Shown here one piece after another: positions 1 to 9,729 of a stretch of DNA of 35,884 nucleotides. The position numbers and the translations under genes are program-made. Origin of the DNA: Chromera velia (taxonomy: Eukaryota > Sar > Chromeraceae); assembly GCA_018398765.1 (NCBI GenBank), contig JAHBMJ010001074.1:1-35884 (forward strand). Direction: 5' to 3'. Numbering within the stretch: position 1 is the first letter of the stretch; each line of letters begins with the position of its first letter. The notes beneath the pieces were generated by a model. That model was given only the letters and a program-made list of their open reading frames with translations. It made no database searches and was not told where the DNA came from.

Positions 1-339
1 AGAAGCACCGGAGGAGGAGCAACGCATGAGGGAGCGCAAACAGGTAAACAGAGGGGGGGAGGGGGGCAGCAGCACACTGTGCAGGCTCCCGTGCAACACG
101 GACAGCAACAACACTCACATTCCTCGCTTTCCTCTTGTGGGGGCTCTTCCTCGGGGGGAGGGGTGGGGGGGGGAGGAGGTTCCTCGGGTGGGGGGGGTGG
201 GGGTTTTGGTTTGGATATTTCTTGTGGTTTTGGCATTTCCATTCGCTTTCTGCAACACGGTCTGACTCGTGGTGACCTTGGCGGTGATCCCCTTGAGGTC
301 CTCCAATTGAACCAGGGCTCTCTCTTGAAGGGGAAATGA
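1..339 (+). CDS. Possible 3' end of a Gly/Gln-rich protein (partial, strand uncertain)
   Basis: A plus-strand reading gives a short open exon from the left edge to base 43 (EAPEEEQRMRERKQ), followed by a GTAAAC donor. A second open stretch after an AG at 83-84 is rich in Gln, His, Ser and Gly and ends at a stop at 337-339. The implied intron (44-84) is only 41 bases, which is unusually short, and the same DNA can be read as an exon on the minus strand. No domain is recognisable. The glycine run comes from G-rich DNA that could equally be non-coding. Confidence 0.25.
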   Translation, partial: RSTGGGATHEGAQTGKQRGGGGQQHTVQAPVQHGQQQHSHSSLSSCGGSSSGGGVGGGGGSSGGGGGGFGLDISCGFGISIRFLQHGLTRGDLGGDPLEVLQLNQGSLLKGK

Positions 340-428
340 GAACAGAGCTCCTTGGTGGTTTTGGGCCTCTCGGGCTCCTCTTCTTCTCTTCCCCCTGTGT
401 TCCTGAAGCTGCCCTCCCATACAGACTT
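119..428 (-). CDS. Possible minus-strand exon, unrecognised (alternative to the plus-strand reading)
   Basis: The minus strand has a CTGCAG acceptor ending at 429 and a strong GTGAGT donor at 113-118 that bound a 310-base open segment. One frame contains the helix-like stretch QERALVQLEDLKGITAKV and then TTSQTVLQKANGNAK, with strong G/C preference at third positions. The end is Pro/Arg/Ser-rich. It lies downstream of the EF-hand gene in the same orientation and could be a further exon of that gene or of a gene continuing off the left edge. I do not recognise the product. Confidence 0.3.
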
Positions 429-429
429 C

Positions 430-770
430 TGCAGACACGCAGACCGATAGATTAGATGACAGACTAGCTCACTGACTTAGCGAATGAAGAGAAAATATGA
501 GATTTTACTGACAAGGTCAATCTAAATCAGGGGAAAGCCGGGCACAGATGATGCTAGGACTGTAGTGAAGAGAAAGTGAGCGAAGAGAAGTTTCGCGAGT
601 TGACGAAAACCACGTCACGGAGACCCTGTGCACACCACCTGAGCGCATGAAGACCACTGGGACAACCAGGTGATGCAACTAGGAGGGAGTGTCAAAGAAA
701 GTCAATTGATTGTGTGTGCACTTTGCAAAGCCATTACTGACTGTTTTTTGATCAGAAGAGGAAACGTAAT
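430..770. other. No gene seen
   Basis: About 340 bases with short frames only. I see no splice-bounded open stretch, repeat or RNA gene here. Confidence 0.4.
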
Positions 771-3063
771 TTAAAAAGGGAAGAAGACCATGTAGGGATC
801 AAACAAACTAACCACGCGAGTCGAGAGAGGGGAGTCATCTCTGAAGTTTTCCGTCTCCATGCCCCTTCCTTTTCCATCCGTTGCTTTCCCTGTAGCTCCT
901 TTCTGGGGTCTCTTTGTTGACGAGGGAGAGGAAGGAGAGAAATCCTGGGAGTAAGAGGGAGAGGATTCCTCCTCCCCTGCTGTCTGTTTTTGAGGCTTCA
1001 GAGGAATGTCACTGCACAAGCATAAGCAGGTGTGTAAGTGTACAGAGAGGATAATGAAAACCGCCGTGGCTTCCAAACCTGTGTTGCTGCATAGTGCCAG
1101 TCTGTCGGAAGAAGAGTGCAGGAAGTGAAGCACACAAAAGGAGAAAACGAACGACACCAGCGATAGACGCCGACAAAAGAATGGAACGAAGAAATGAATG
1201 GACAGGCGGTCGTGAGACCAAAGAGAGGAGAAGGACAGAGTCCGAGAGAAGACGAAATACTTATTCACCTTTGGCAGATGGACGAATGTACGATGCATTC
1301 ATTCATTCAGCCTTTCCTCGGCGCATTCTGGAATTCAGTGCATTCACTCACCTGTACTGTTGTCTCCTCATCCCTTCATGCGTCTTGCACTCCTCAAACT
1401 TCGCAGCTTTCCTCTCCTTCTTGACGGTTGCCCTCTCGTCTGCCTTCCGTGCGGCCTCCTGGGGGTCCTCTTCCAACGGTAAGATGGCTCGGGCAAAGTC
1501 AGTCAGAGTTACGCGGCGGTCGCGCGGTCTCCTCCCCTCGTGATCCCTTCTGCGATCGAACCTGCGAATGAATGTTCATACAGACAGACAGTCAAGCAGT
1601 TTATCATCTTGACAAGGAGCCCCGGAGACAGAAAAGGTCGGAGATGCGTATGAGAAGAAATCAAAATGAAAGAAGACACACTGCGGTACACATGTAAAGA
1701 GAAAATAGATAGATGCAGGGCGGGAGGGAGGGAGGGAGGGAGGCGGGAGGAAAAACGCGAGGAAGGGAGAGGTAGGGTCTTTTGAATGATCGAGGGACAC
1801 GCGCGAAACTCACTCACCTTCTGAAGAGCCCCTTCACGTCGAGGTATGTCACTTCTGAGATTGCGACTCTGTTGAGGATCTCGAGGAGCCCCCCGGGAGT
1901 CACACATCCTTCGCTTCTGCGCGAAGGAAGTTCAGAAAAAACAATAAGTGAAATAAGGCAAAGGGTTCCATGGCAGGGAAAGAAAAGGAGCTCGGGCAGG
2001 CACTGCAGCATCAAAACATCGCAGGAGAACTTGCAGAACCAGAACGCGAAGAGCACACACAATCTCCCAAACGAATTGGACAGAGAAAAACAAAATACTC
2101 CTTTCAGCGACCCACCTGCAGTCCAGAAAGTCGAATGCCTTCCATATCTGTGCAGCCCCCCCCAGGATCTCCATAAGCTCTTCCCTTTTGGTCTCTATGC
2201 GTCTCTCTGTGAGGATCTCGGCTGTCAGAACTGCTGCAAGGGCTTCTTCCTCAGGGAGAGCTGGACACACACACGTGGCATCATACCTGCAATTAAACGC
2301 AGTCAGCGTGCAGGCGGGAAGGAAGGATGGATGGAACCAATAAACAAAAACATTCAAAGACGGGGTCTAGAGACCTGTGTGCTCTTTTGGAGCAATTTGA
2401 GACGGAACGGTGTTTTGCGTTCTCCTTTCCTGTTGCAAAGCCACTCTCCCTGATCAAAAATAATTTCCCGTCCCCCGTTCTACAGAAGAAGACTGTAGTT
2501 CACCTTCACTGGTTATCTGTATACGGGATCTGTCAATCCCTGGCTGTCTGACTGACTGACTTTTTTCGTCGCTCCACGAGATGGCTGAGTGTGTTGCTCT
2601 GCATTTTTGGTCACATGATTGAATGAATGAATGAATGAATGTGGCCGGCATCGTGAAGTCATGAAAACACGCCACTCACTGTGGGAAGGTAGGACCGAGA
2701 GTGCATTTTTCATGTTAAGGAAATTTCCTCCCAATTTTGATAATCAGTGTGGAGTGAAGAAAGACCAAAGAAGAAGGGACATTTCATTTTCTTTTTTCGT
2801 GAGAAGTGTCTTGTTTCAGCACACACACAAAGTCAGACAGGCAGATAGGCTGGCGTGCGTGCGAAAACAAGCAATCCAAGCTGAGAGAGCATCAGAGAAG
2901 AAAAGCAATCCAAGCTGAGAGAGCATCAGAGAAGAAAAGCAATCCAAGCTGAGAGAGCATCAGAGAAGATCTGCGCGCTTCCCGGTCAAGAGGCGAGAAC
3001 TCCGACAAAAATGTCTCGCAGACTCACGTTACACACAAGGAAGTCAACCCATCTGCACACACA

Positions 3064-3111
<48 letters not shown>

Positions 3112-4172
3112 AATCTCGGACCTCGGAATGCAGATCCTGTGCTCCCAAATCGCGTAGCCATCATTCATTTTCACTCAAATTGGAACCATGAATGCCGAGT
3201 CGACCATAGTTGATTCAGATTCAGGCGGACTCGCGAAGCAAAAGAATAGGCCAGAGAGACCGAATGAAACAAAGATTGGGGCGAGATGCAACGTATGCGG
3301 AGAAACGGGAACACACGAAGTTGCAGGGTGCATAAAAAAACCGTACACATGCAGAGACGGACACGAATTTTGAGTGACAAAGGAGTCACCCCATGAGAAA
3401 AAAAAAGAGGGGGGACTCCAAGAAGGAAAAAAAGAAAGGGCGAAAGAGTGGTATCACTCACTGACTCGTCTGCATTCAGATCTGACGCCTTGCCCCCCTC
3501 CTCTCCCTCTTCTCCAGGTTCAAATGTGCGAATTCTCTCGCACAGTCTCCGCACTTCCTCCTCTCCAATGTGGTGGGAGAACTTCTCGACGAACTCGTAG
3601 ACATCCTCCGCTGCACACGTGCATCATTCGATCGATCGATCGATCTGGTTACAGTGGACAAATCTCTTTGCACACACTCATACACAGACACACGTAGACG
3701 TATAGGCATGCACACACACTCACAGGCACAGAAAGGGTAGGAGAAAGAGAATTATATAGAGGGGGGGGGAGAGGGGGAGAAGGATGGGAAGGGGGACAAG
3801 AGAAGAAAAAGCGTGCAGGTATGCAGAAGGAGAGACACAGAGAAAGCAAAAAAGAAGAACGAACAGAGACCTTGCTGCAACAAAACTAGGGGAGGAAGCA
3901 AAGGGTAAGCTAGAGTCTGAAAGAACACATGCACCGATCGACCAAGAGACTGCCACTGCCAGGACAAGCATCGAGAGACCAATTGATCGAATGCTTCATT
4001 CAAGTTCGCTCGCTTTTTCCCCTTCTTGCTCCTTCCCTCCCTCCCTCCTTCCCTTCTCCACTTTCTCGGACTCACCAGAAAGGAACCCCTTGTCACCCTT
4101 GTCCAGTGCGAAGAAGTGTTGCAGGGGGTCGAATGACTCCTGACCGCAGAGTTTGATCCGATACGCTTCGAT

Positions 4173-4227
<55 letters not shown>

Positions 4228-4980
4228 AAATACATGCGTGCATGCAGACTTGCGCCTTCCTTCGGTTCCGTGAGGGCCACGCGTCTCCAAATGCACGGGC
4301 CTCACACAAACACGATGTCCCTTCAGGTCGTATGACAACAGCACATGAGGGGAAAAAACTCATTGCCGGTGTTCCTCAGTGGAAACAAAATCGACCACAG
4401 ATTTATGGACGGACGATGCAGGCCTTGCATTAGCCACAAGTGGATTAGATGCCTCGCGTCCTTACCTGTGCCTCCTCGTCTGCCACAAGAGCGATGAAAC
4501 TTCTGAGGCATCTCTTCCAGTCTCTCTCTACAGGAACGTTCCCACTCGTGTTCGCCTTGCTGAGTTTGTCGTTCACGGGACTCGGGGATCGAGTCTGACC
4601 GCGTGTTTTGGGCTCTGCAGGTACAGAGGAGGCAGACGCGTTCGGAATGCAAGAGAAGGAAGAGCCCCAAACACAGCGACAGAAATGCAAAGGTCAGACA
4701 AAAGTTTGCATGCAAAAAGGTGTTGCATACATGATAAGGTCCATGTGGTTTGACTGACTTCCCCTGCCTTTCGGGGACCTTCCCGTCGAGGCTCCCTTCG
4801 AAGAATTTCTTCTTGAGTGCATCAGAATGGGACACAGGGAGAGCCTGGCTCGGAAAAGGATGCTGTCGTGCAGTTTCGCGAAGTCCTGTCCATCCGTGGG
4901 AGAAACCTCGAACGCGTGACCCTACGGGGGAATGGATCTTGCTCCCTGTCGTCCGCACTTCTCCGTTACTTTTGAAGAAC
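771..4980 (-). CDS. EF-hand-like protein, multi-exon, Ca-binding loops largely degenerate
   Basis: Exons in transcription order: about 4,980-4,756 (junction unresolved), 4614-4466, 4172-4076, 3610-3462, 3052-3028, 2598-2561, 2286-2116, 1916-1818, 1561-1352, 1011-771 (stop). Phases agree from 4614 to 3462 and from 3052 to the stop. The 3462/3052 junction is out of phase and needs a missed micro-exon or an error. The protein alternates helical linkers with EF-hand-like loops: FFALDKGDKGFLSAEDVYEF, then WVDFLVCN, then AFDFLDCRSEGCVTPGGL, then LFRRFDRRRDHEGRRPRD followed by RRVTLTDFARAILP. This spacing resembles long EF-hand proteins I associate with alveolates. Loops keep position-1 Asp and the central Gly, but positions 3, 5 and 12 are mostly not acidic, so calcium binding is doubtful. 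The C-terminal tail is Ser/Pro/Lys-rich. The start codon is not located; an ATG near 5177 is one candidate. Role unknown. Confidence 0.65.
1722..1746. repeat. GGGA tetranucleotide run
   Basis: A short purine tandem run (GGGAGGGA...) in the intron between the exons at 1352-1561 and 1818-1916 of the EF-hand-like gene. Confidence 0.85.
2871..2968. repeat. 34-bp tandem repeat, three copies, each with a minus-strand splice-acceptor-like motif
   Basis: Copies at 2871-2904, 2905-2938 and 2939-2968 (last one truncated) are essentially identical, each starting GCAATCCAAG. Read on the minus strand, the sense of the surrounding EF-hand gene, each contains a pyrimidine-rich stretch ending in GCTCTCTCAG. 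It lies in the intron between the exons at 3052-3028 and 2598-2561. Confidence 0.9.
3056..3109. repeat. Compound (CA)n(GA)n microsatellite
   Basis: A CA run passes directly into a GA run. On the minus strand this forms the pyrimidine/TG tract just before the acceptor of the 25-base exon at 3028-3052. Confidence 0.95.
4174..4228. repeat. Compound (CA)n(TA)n microsatellite
   Basis: A CA run of about 18 units is followed by a TA run. On the minus strand it abuts the acceptor of the exon at 4076-4172. Confidence 0.95.
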
Positions 4981-5199
4981 CTCAGAGAGAAAATTCGCTA
5001 CCTGTTAGAGCGTCCCTGCAGCCGTTTGGATCGGCGGAGTACCCAAAGTGCACGTCGGAATATGACCTGCATGCAGTCTTCACACCTTACAGCAGCGCAT
5101 GCAGCGCATCAAATGCAGCACCCGCGTCGGGCCCGGCCGCCCGCGCGATTTGGCGGGGCGCGCGCGCGGGGTGCACATGAACGGGGTCTCCTCCCCCAC

Positions 5200-5600
5200 A
5201 CAGCTTAACGCAAGTGACCTCATACTGTCCCTCAACACCTCTCAAGTTGCATTTGTATGTGTTTTTACAATAGCTTATTAATATATATTTGCATTGGTTT
5301 TTTGTCAGGAAGAAGTAGCTAGATGTAGCTAGATGTTAATTTTGATACTGTTTTATAGAGAATTATTTTTTAAATAATTAAAAACCTATGGTATGAATTC
5401 ACATGTTTCCACCTAATTTGTCACTAATGAAAAGAAGAAAAGTTTTAAAATCAAACACAAAACTTTTTTGCAGATCGATAGTTCGCTTCATTTTATATTT
5501 TTTTTTTTTCTTTTTGATGGCTTTTTCATGAACATAGTTCTAAATTGTATTTTGTGAAAACACTATTCAAACCAACCTTACATGCGCTTCTACACAAAGT
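5200..5600. other. AT-rich intergenic block
   Basis: About 400 bases with much lower GC than either flank, containing poly-T and short AT runs and a local duplication of TAGCTAGATG near 5320. It separates the GC-rich 5' side of the EF-hand gene (CpG-dense around 5120-5175) from the 3' end of the nucleoside hydrolase gene. No gene is seen. It may be 3' untranslated sequence or an old insertion. Confidence 0.5.
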
Positions 5601-7985
5601 TTAAGCAACTGAAGGAGTTGTTAGGGCCTCAGTCAACCTTCGATAGAACTCTGCCTCTCTTCCATCCGCCCAGCTCAATGCCGCAGTCAACCAAACCCCA
5701 GGGGTTTTGCCGGAAGTGTCCGATGAGACAGAGGATAGAAATCGCGCATTGCTGAAAACACTTCCTGCGCGACCGTCTTTATGAACCACAGGGAGGCCTT
5801 CTCTTTGCATGTTTACATTATGAACATCTCCAATCAAGCTTACAACTTCAGAATCGGCCTCCACTAGCTCAACAGACCCAGAGTGAAAATGGCCACTCTG
5901 ACTCCTCCCCCCCACTAATCCTGATTGCCCACCCCTCTTCGAGTAGCCCTCATGTTCGATTTCTTCAGCCAAGTTGAAACGGCCACCCCTCAGGCTGGCT
6001 GCTGCAACACGACGAAGCGGCCACATCCATGGAGATCCTCTTCCTCTCTTCTGCCACTGACGTCGGCCTTTGGGACCAACGGACCAGGGGAAACGAGCTG
6101 CAGACGGGGAATTGTTTGATTTGTCTTCCTCTTCCTCCTGCGTTTCATCTCCTCCCTCTTTCCCCCCCTCCTCCTGTCCCCCTGTCTCTACCACCCTTGT
6201 GAGCCCCTCCTCCGACACCTCCACCCTGATTGTCTCTATCCGGAACGTGGACTCCACTCGAGACTCCACGAAAGCGAGGAGGAGCTCCACCGCACCCACG
6301 TCAAAGAGACGGGAACTCTTCAACTCAGGAGAGAAGGGAGATCCTTCGGCGTCACGTCCGGGACACCACTTGGGCACTCGTGCACATCCCCGAGAGAACC
6401 AATAGTCGTAGTGCTCCATCAACGTACCTGCAAGTCGATGAAGCAAATAAGAGCAGGCAAAACTAATGTCATCCACACACAAACGACCTAGCTCTGGCTG
6501 GCACATGCTAAGAAGACTGCTTTCGGGACTTAACAACCGGGCTGGCACGGCAGAATGGACCCGACTCGGAAAAGCCTGTAGCAGAGCGAAGAAGCACGTT
6601 GTGGTTTTGGAAAGCCAGGCAATTGGTGCAAGCATGTAAGTATGATCCTCATTCAAACTTTTAGTATCCAAGAGCTGAAAGAACGGCTCTTCGCATCTGT
6701 TTTGCCTCTCTCTTTTCTTCTCAACTGTTTCATCTTTCTTACTTCTATCAGATGTTTCTTTCACCTCAGTCAGCCTTTCGCCTCTCTTATTGTCGCTTAC
6801 ACACTCTTATCACCACTCCATTTTCCTTCCCCCTTTGTAGCTCGGTCACTCGCTTTCATCGTTTTGATTTCTAGCTCTCGTGCGTGACAACTCTTTTCTC
6901 CCTTTTTCAACTCTGTCGTCCCTTCTCAGGCTTTTCGCTTCGCTTCTCCCTTTCTCACGCTGCTCACCTCTTTTCACATTCTCTTACCCCTGTTACCATC
7001 TAGAAGTCTTCTTTATTTCACAACCGGTCCGCTTTCTTGCTGTGCCTCCATTTTCCACTCTCTAATGGGAAGGGAAAAAGTATTTGACAAATGTACCACC
7101 TAGCTTATGAATTGACCGACTCGCTATTGCTGAAGTCCCAGCCGATGCCGTCTCTCTGAGCACTCCATAAAGATCTCCCTCCAACACAATGTCCTGTGTG
7201 GAGTCGAGAGGGGCCAGAAGGATCTCCTTCCACCCTCCCTCTGTGAACACCCTCTGTGCGCTCTGAACGTCACTCCGGATGTTATACTCTGCAGAAGGCG
7301 GCCCTCCTCCATACCCTGTGTATATGCTCCCTCCCATAATCACCACTGTCATCTGTCTTGCCGTTTCCGGGTGTCTCTCCTGGAAGGCAGCCAGATTTGT
7401 CAGAGGCCCCAAAGCAAGAACCAGACGGGTGCCTTGATCAAACGCTCTCAGCATTGCTGACACAAAATCTTCGGACGCAACCCCCCCCTCTCCCTCCCCC
7501 TCCCCTTCCATCCAACCCCACAGAGGCCCAACAAAGAAACCAGAACGGCAGGCTTCCAGAGTGTCCGTCTCACAGGTCAACGTCCCATTGCAACACGGAC
7601 CCCCGTACTGTTCAAAGTCCAGGGGGGGACTTGTCGCCTGACCAGACACGACTGGGATTCCCCTCTCCCCTGTCCCTTCCTCTTCTGTGCCCTTTCTGTT
7701 GAGCGATCTTTCAATGAATCTCTCAGTTAACAGAGCCTTTCCTGTGGTGCATCTGGACGAAGTGACCACAAGAGAAAGTTCAAACACATCCTGCAGAGCA
7801 AAGAGGTAAGAGAGGGCCCAGCTGTCGTCGACGTCCTGTCCGATGTCGGTGTCAACAACCACAGGAACTCTCCCACCTCCAAAGGGAGGCGGCACAGATG
7901 GCGACTCCACCTGATCCCTCTCTTCGCCCCTCCCAGCACACAAAAGTGCAGACACAAAGAGGGGCAGCGAACGTCTCGACCACAT
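5601..7985 (-). CDS. Inosine-uridine-preferring nucleoside hydrolase, predicted secreted, two exons
   Basis: Exon 1 is 7985-7100 and exon 2 is 6427-5601; the intron (6428-7099) joins CTA-G to GT-ACG in phase, giving about 570 residues. The family hydrolyses the N-glycosidic bond of ribonucleosides for salvage. The family Ca/ribose motif is visible as VVVDTDIGQDVDDSWAL. Further family blocks are VIMGGSI, then AEYNIRSDVQSAQRVF, then APLDST in exon 1, and HYDYW with SSRLFDVGAVELLL in exon 2, ending in TAALSWADGREAEFYRRL. The N-terminus MWSRRSLPLFVSALLCAG looks like a signal peptide. The Met at 7985 is the first after an in-frame TAG. An unusual insert of roughly 140 residues, acidic and then Arg/Gly-rich, separates the last two conserved blocks. 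The protein is longer than the usual 300-350 residues. Substrate preference cannot be read from sequence. Confidence 0.9.
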
Positions 7986-8916
7986 TGCCCGTCTCTACCT
8001 TCCCTTCTCGACTACTTCTGAGGATACTCTGTAGGCAACGCCTCTTGTGCCTGGCTGGCTCCCTCTACAAGAACCTCGTCTCTTCAAACTGGAGGGGCAC
8101 AAGTCAGCCACCCGCAAATCCCGCTGAGATTGGAGCACGAAACGAATGGAAATCCGACCTCTTAACAAGATCTAATGCGCGCATGCGGAGCTCGGAAAGA
8201 GCCGAAGAGCTTAAAGAAAAGCACCATGCTCCCGCAACGACGAATCTACTGCCAGCTGAGCTGCTGCACGATGCACCCCTTTGGAAAACTTTCAATTCAC
8301 TCTACTGGGGAGATCTGGGAAGTAACAGTACTAAGGAAGATGGTGCCTTGCGAGGCTCGAACTGCCGTCTCCATGCAAGCTCGCCGAGCTATATATCGCG
8401 ATCCGTCTCTTCCATGCCGTCTCCATGCAAATGCTTCATCTCCAAACCAAACACCAGGTTCAACTATTCAATCTCAGCCCACCTCCCAAGCGAATCACAG
8501 AGCTGGTCACTTATCCCTATGGACGGCACTGTCACGGCAGGACGTGACGTTATCAGTATTTGTCTGAAAAGTTCACGTGGCAAATTCTGTCTCGGCGACA
8601 CTGTTAGTTGGCTCCGGAGAGTTCGATCCGGTGAGTCTTCCTGATCTGACTCCAACGCACACTCGGGCCCTGATTACAACAGACAAAAAGTGCACAGGGC
8701 GTGTTCTCACTGTCGATACGGAAAGGAAAACCAAAATTCCCCGCGACAAGCCTCAGTGGAACAATCACCAGTAGCGGACGGGAGAGTACAAGTTATCTTC
8801 TGCTCACTGTCTCCTTCCAGAAGGTTGCGTTCATTGTTGCGAAAACGCCCTTTGTGATTTTGTCATCAATCTTTCGATTTTCCTGAGAATATCGTGCTGG
8901 GCTTTGTGCAGTCTGC
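7986..8916. other. Intergenic region between divergent genes
   Basis: About 930 bases separate the start of the minus-strand nucleoside hydrolase from the start of the plus-strand DnaJ gene, so it probably holds both promoters. A 248-codon plus-strand frame spans much of it, but it overlaps the hydrolase start and has no recognisable domain. I treat that frame as chance. No TATA element or repeat stands out. Confidence 0.45.
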
Positions 8917-9503
8917 ATGCTTCTTCACTTGGCCGAACACGGCCGAAGGGCCTTCCGGGGCCTGCCTGTCTCCGCCTTTGCCCCCTACCAGTTCCCGTCT
9001 CCTGGGGTTCGTGCCACCCCCTCATCCCACGGGAGATCCCGGACGATCACCACAAGCACCGCCCGACTGCAGCAGAAAGAGGAGGACCTCTACCAGCGAC
9101 TTGGAGTGTCTAAGGGTGCATCTCAAGACGAGATCAAAAAGGCGTACAGGAGAATGGCAATGAAGTGGCATCCGGACCGAAATCCTGACAAGTAAGTTGG
9201 GGTGTGTGTGGGGGGGGGGAGTTAATAGTCAGATATATAAAAACTGCTCTGAAAGTTTCAGTCAGTGTGCAGACGAAAACTCCGGGAGACGCCTGAAGAT
9301 TCACAAAAGAAGAGGGCCTTTGACTTTCTTTTCCATCCTGATGGAAACTTTGAGAAAGAAGATTCAGTTGGTGGGGGGTTGAAGACGAAGCCTTGGAGGA
9401 AGGATCAATTGAATGCAGGCAGGCAGATAAATAGATAGATGGGTGAATGGGCGAGATGGATTGCTTGATCGATCGATTGATTGATTGATTGATTGATTGG
9501 TTC

Positions 9504-9549
<46 letters not shown>

Positions 9550-9631
9550 CGATTGATTGATTGATTGGTTCATTGATTGATTGATTGATTGATTGATTGA
9601 TCGATTGATTGATTGATTGATTGATTGGTTC

Positions 9632-9665
<34 letters not shown>

Positions 9666-9687
9666 CGATTGATTGATTGATTGGTTC

Positions 9688-9729
<42 letters not shown>

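Noticed and set aside
8330-8400. tRNA-like sequence on the minus strand (GGCAGTTCGAGCC and GGCACCA)
   Set aside because: The T-loop-like TTCGA is flanked by segments that pair for only two or three bases, and no consistent acceptor stem or anticodon arm could be drawn.
7898-8644. 248-codon plus-strand frame as a gene
   Set aside because: It overlaps the well-supported start of the nucleoside hydrolase on the opposite strand, has no recognisable domain and lacks the G/C third-position preference.
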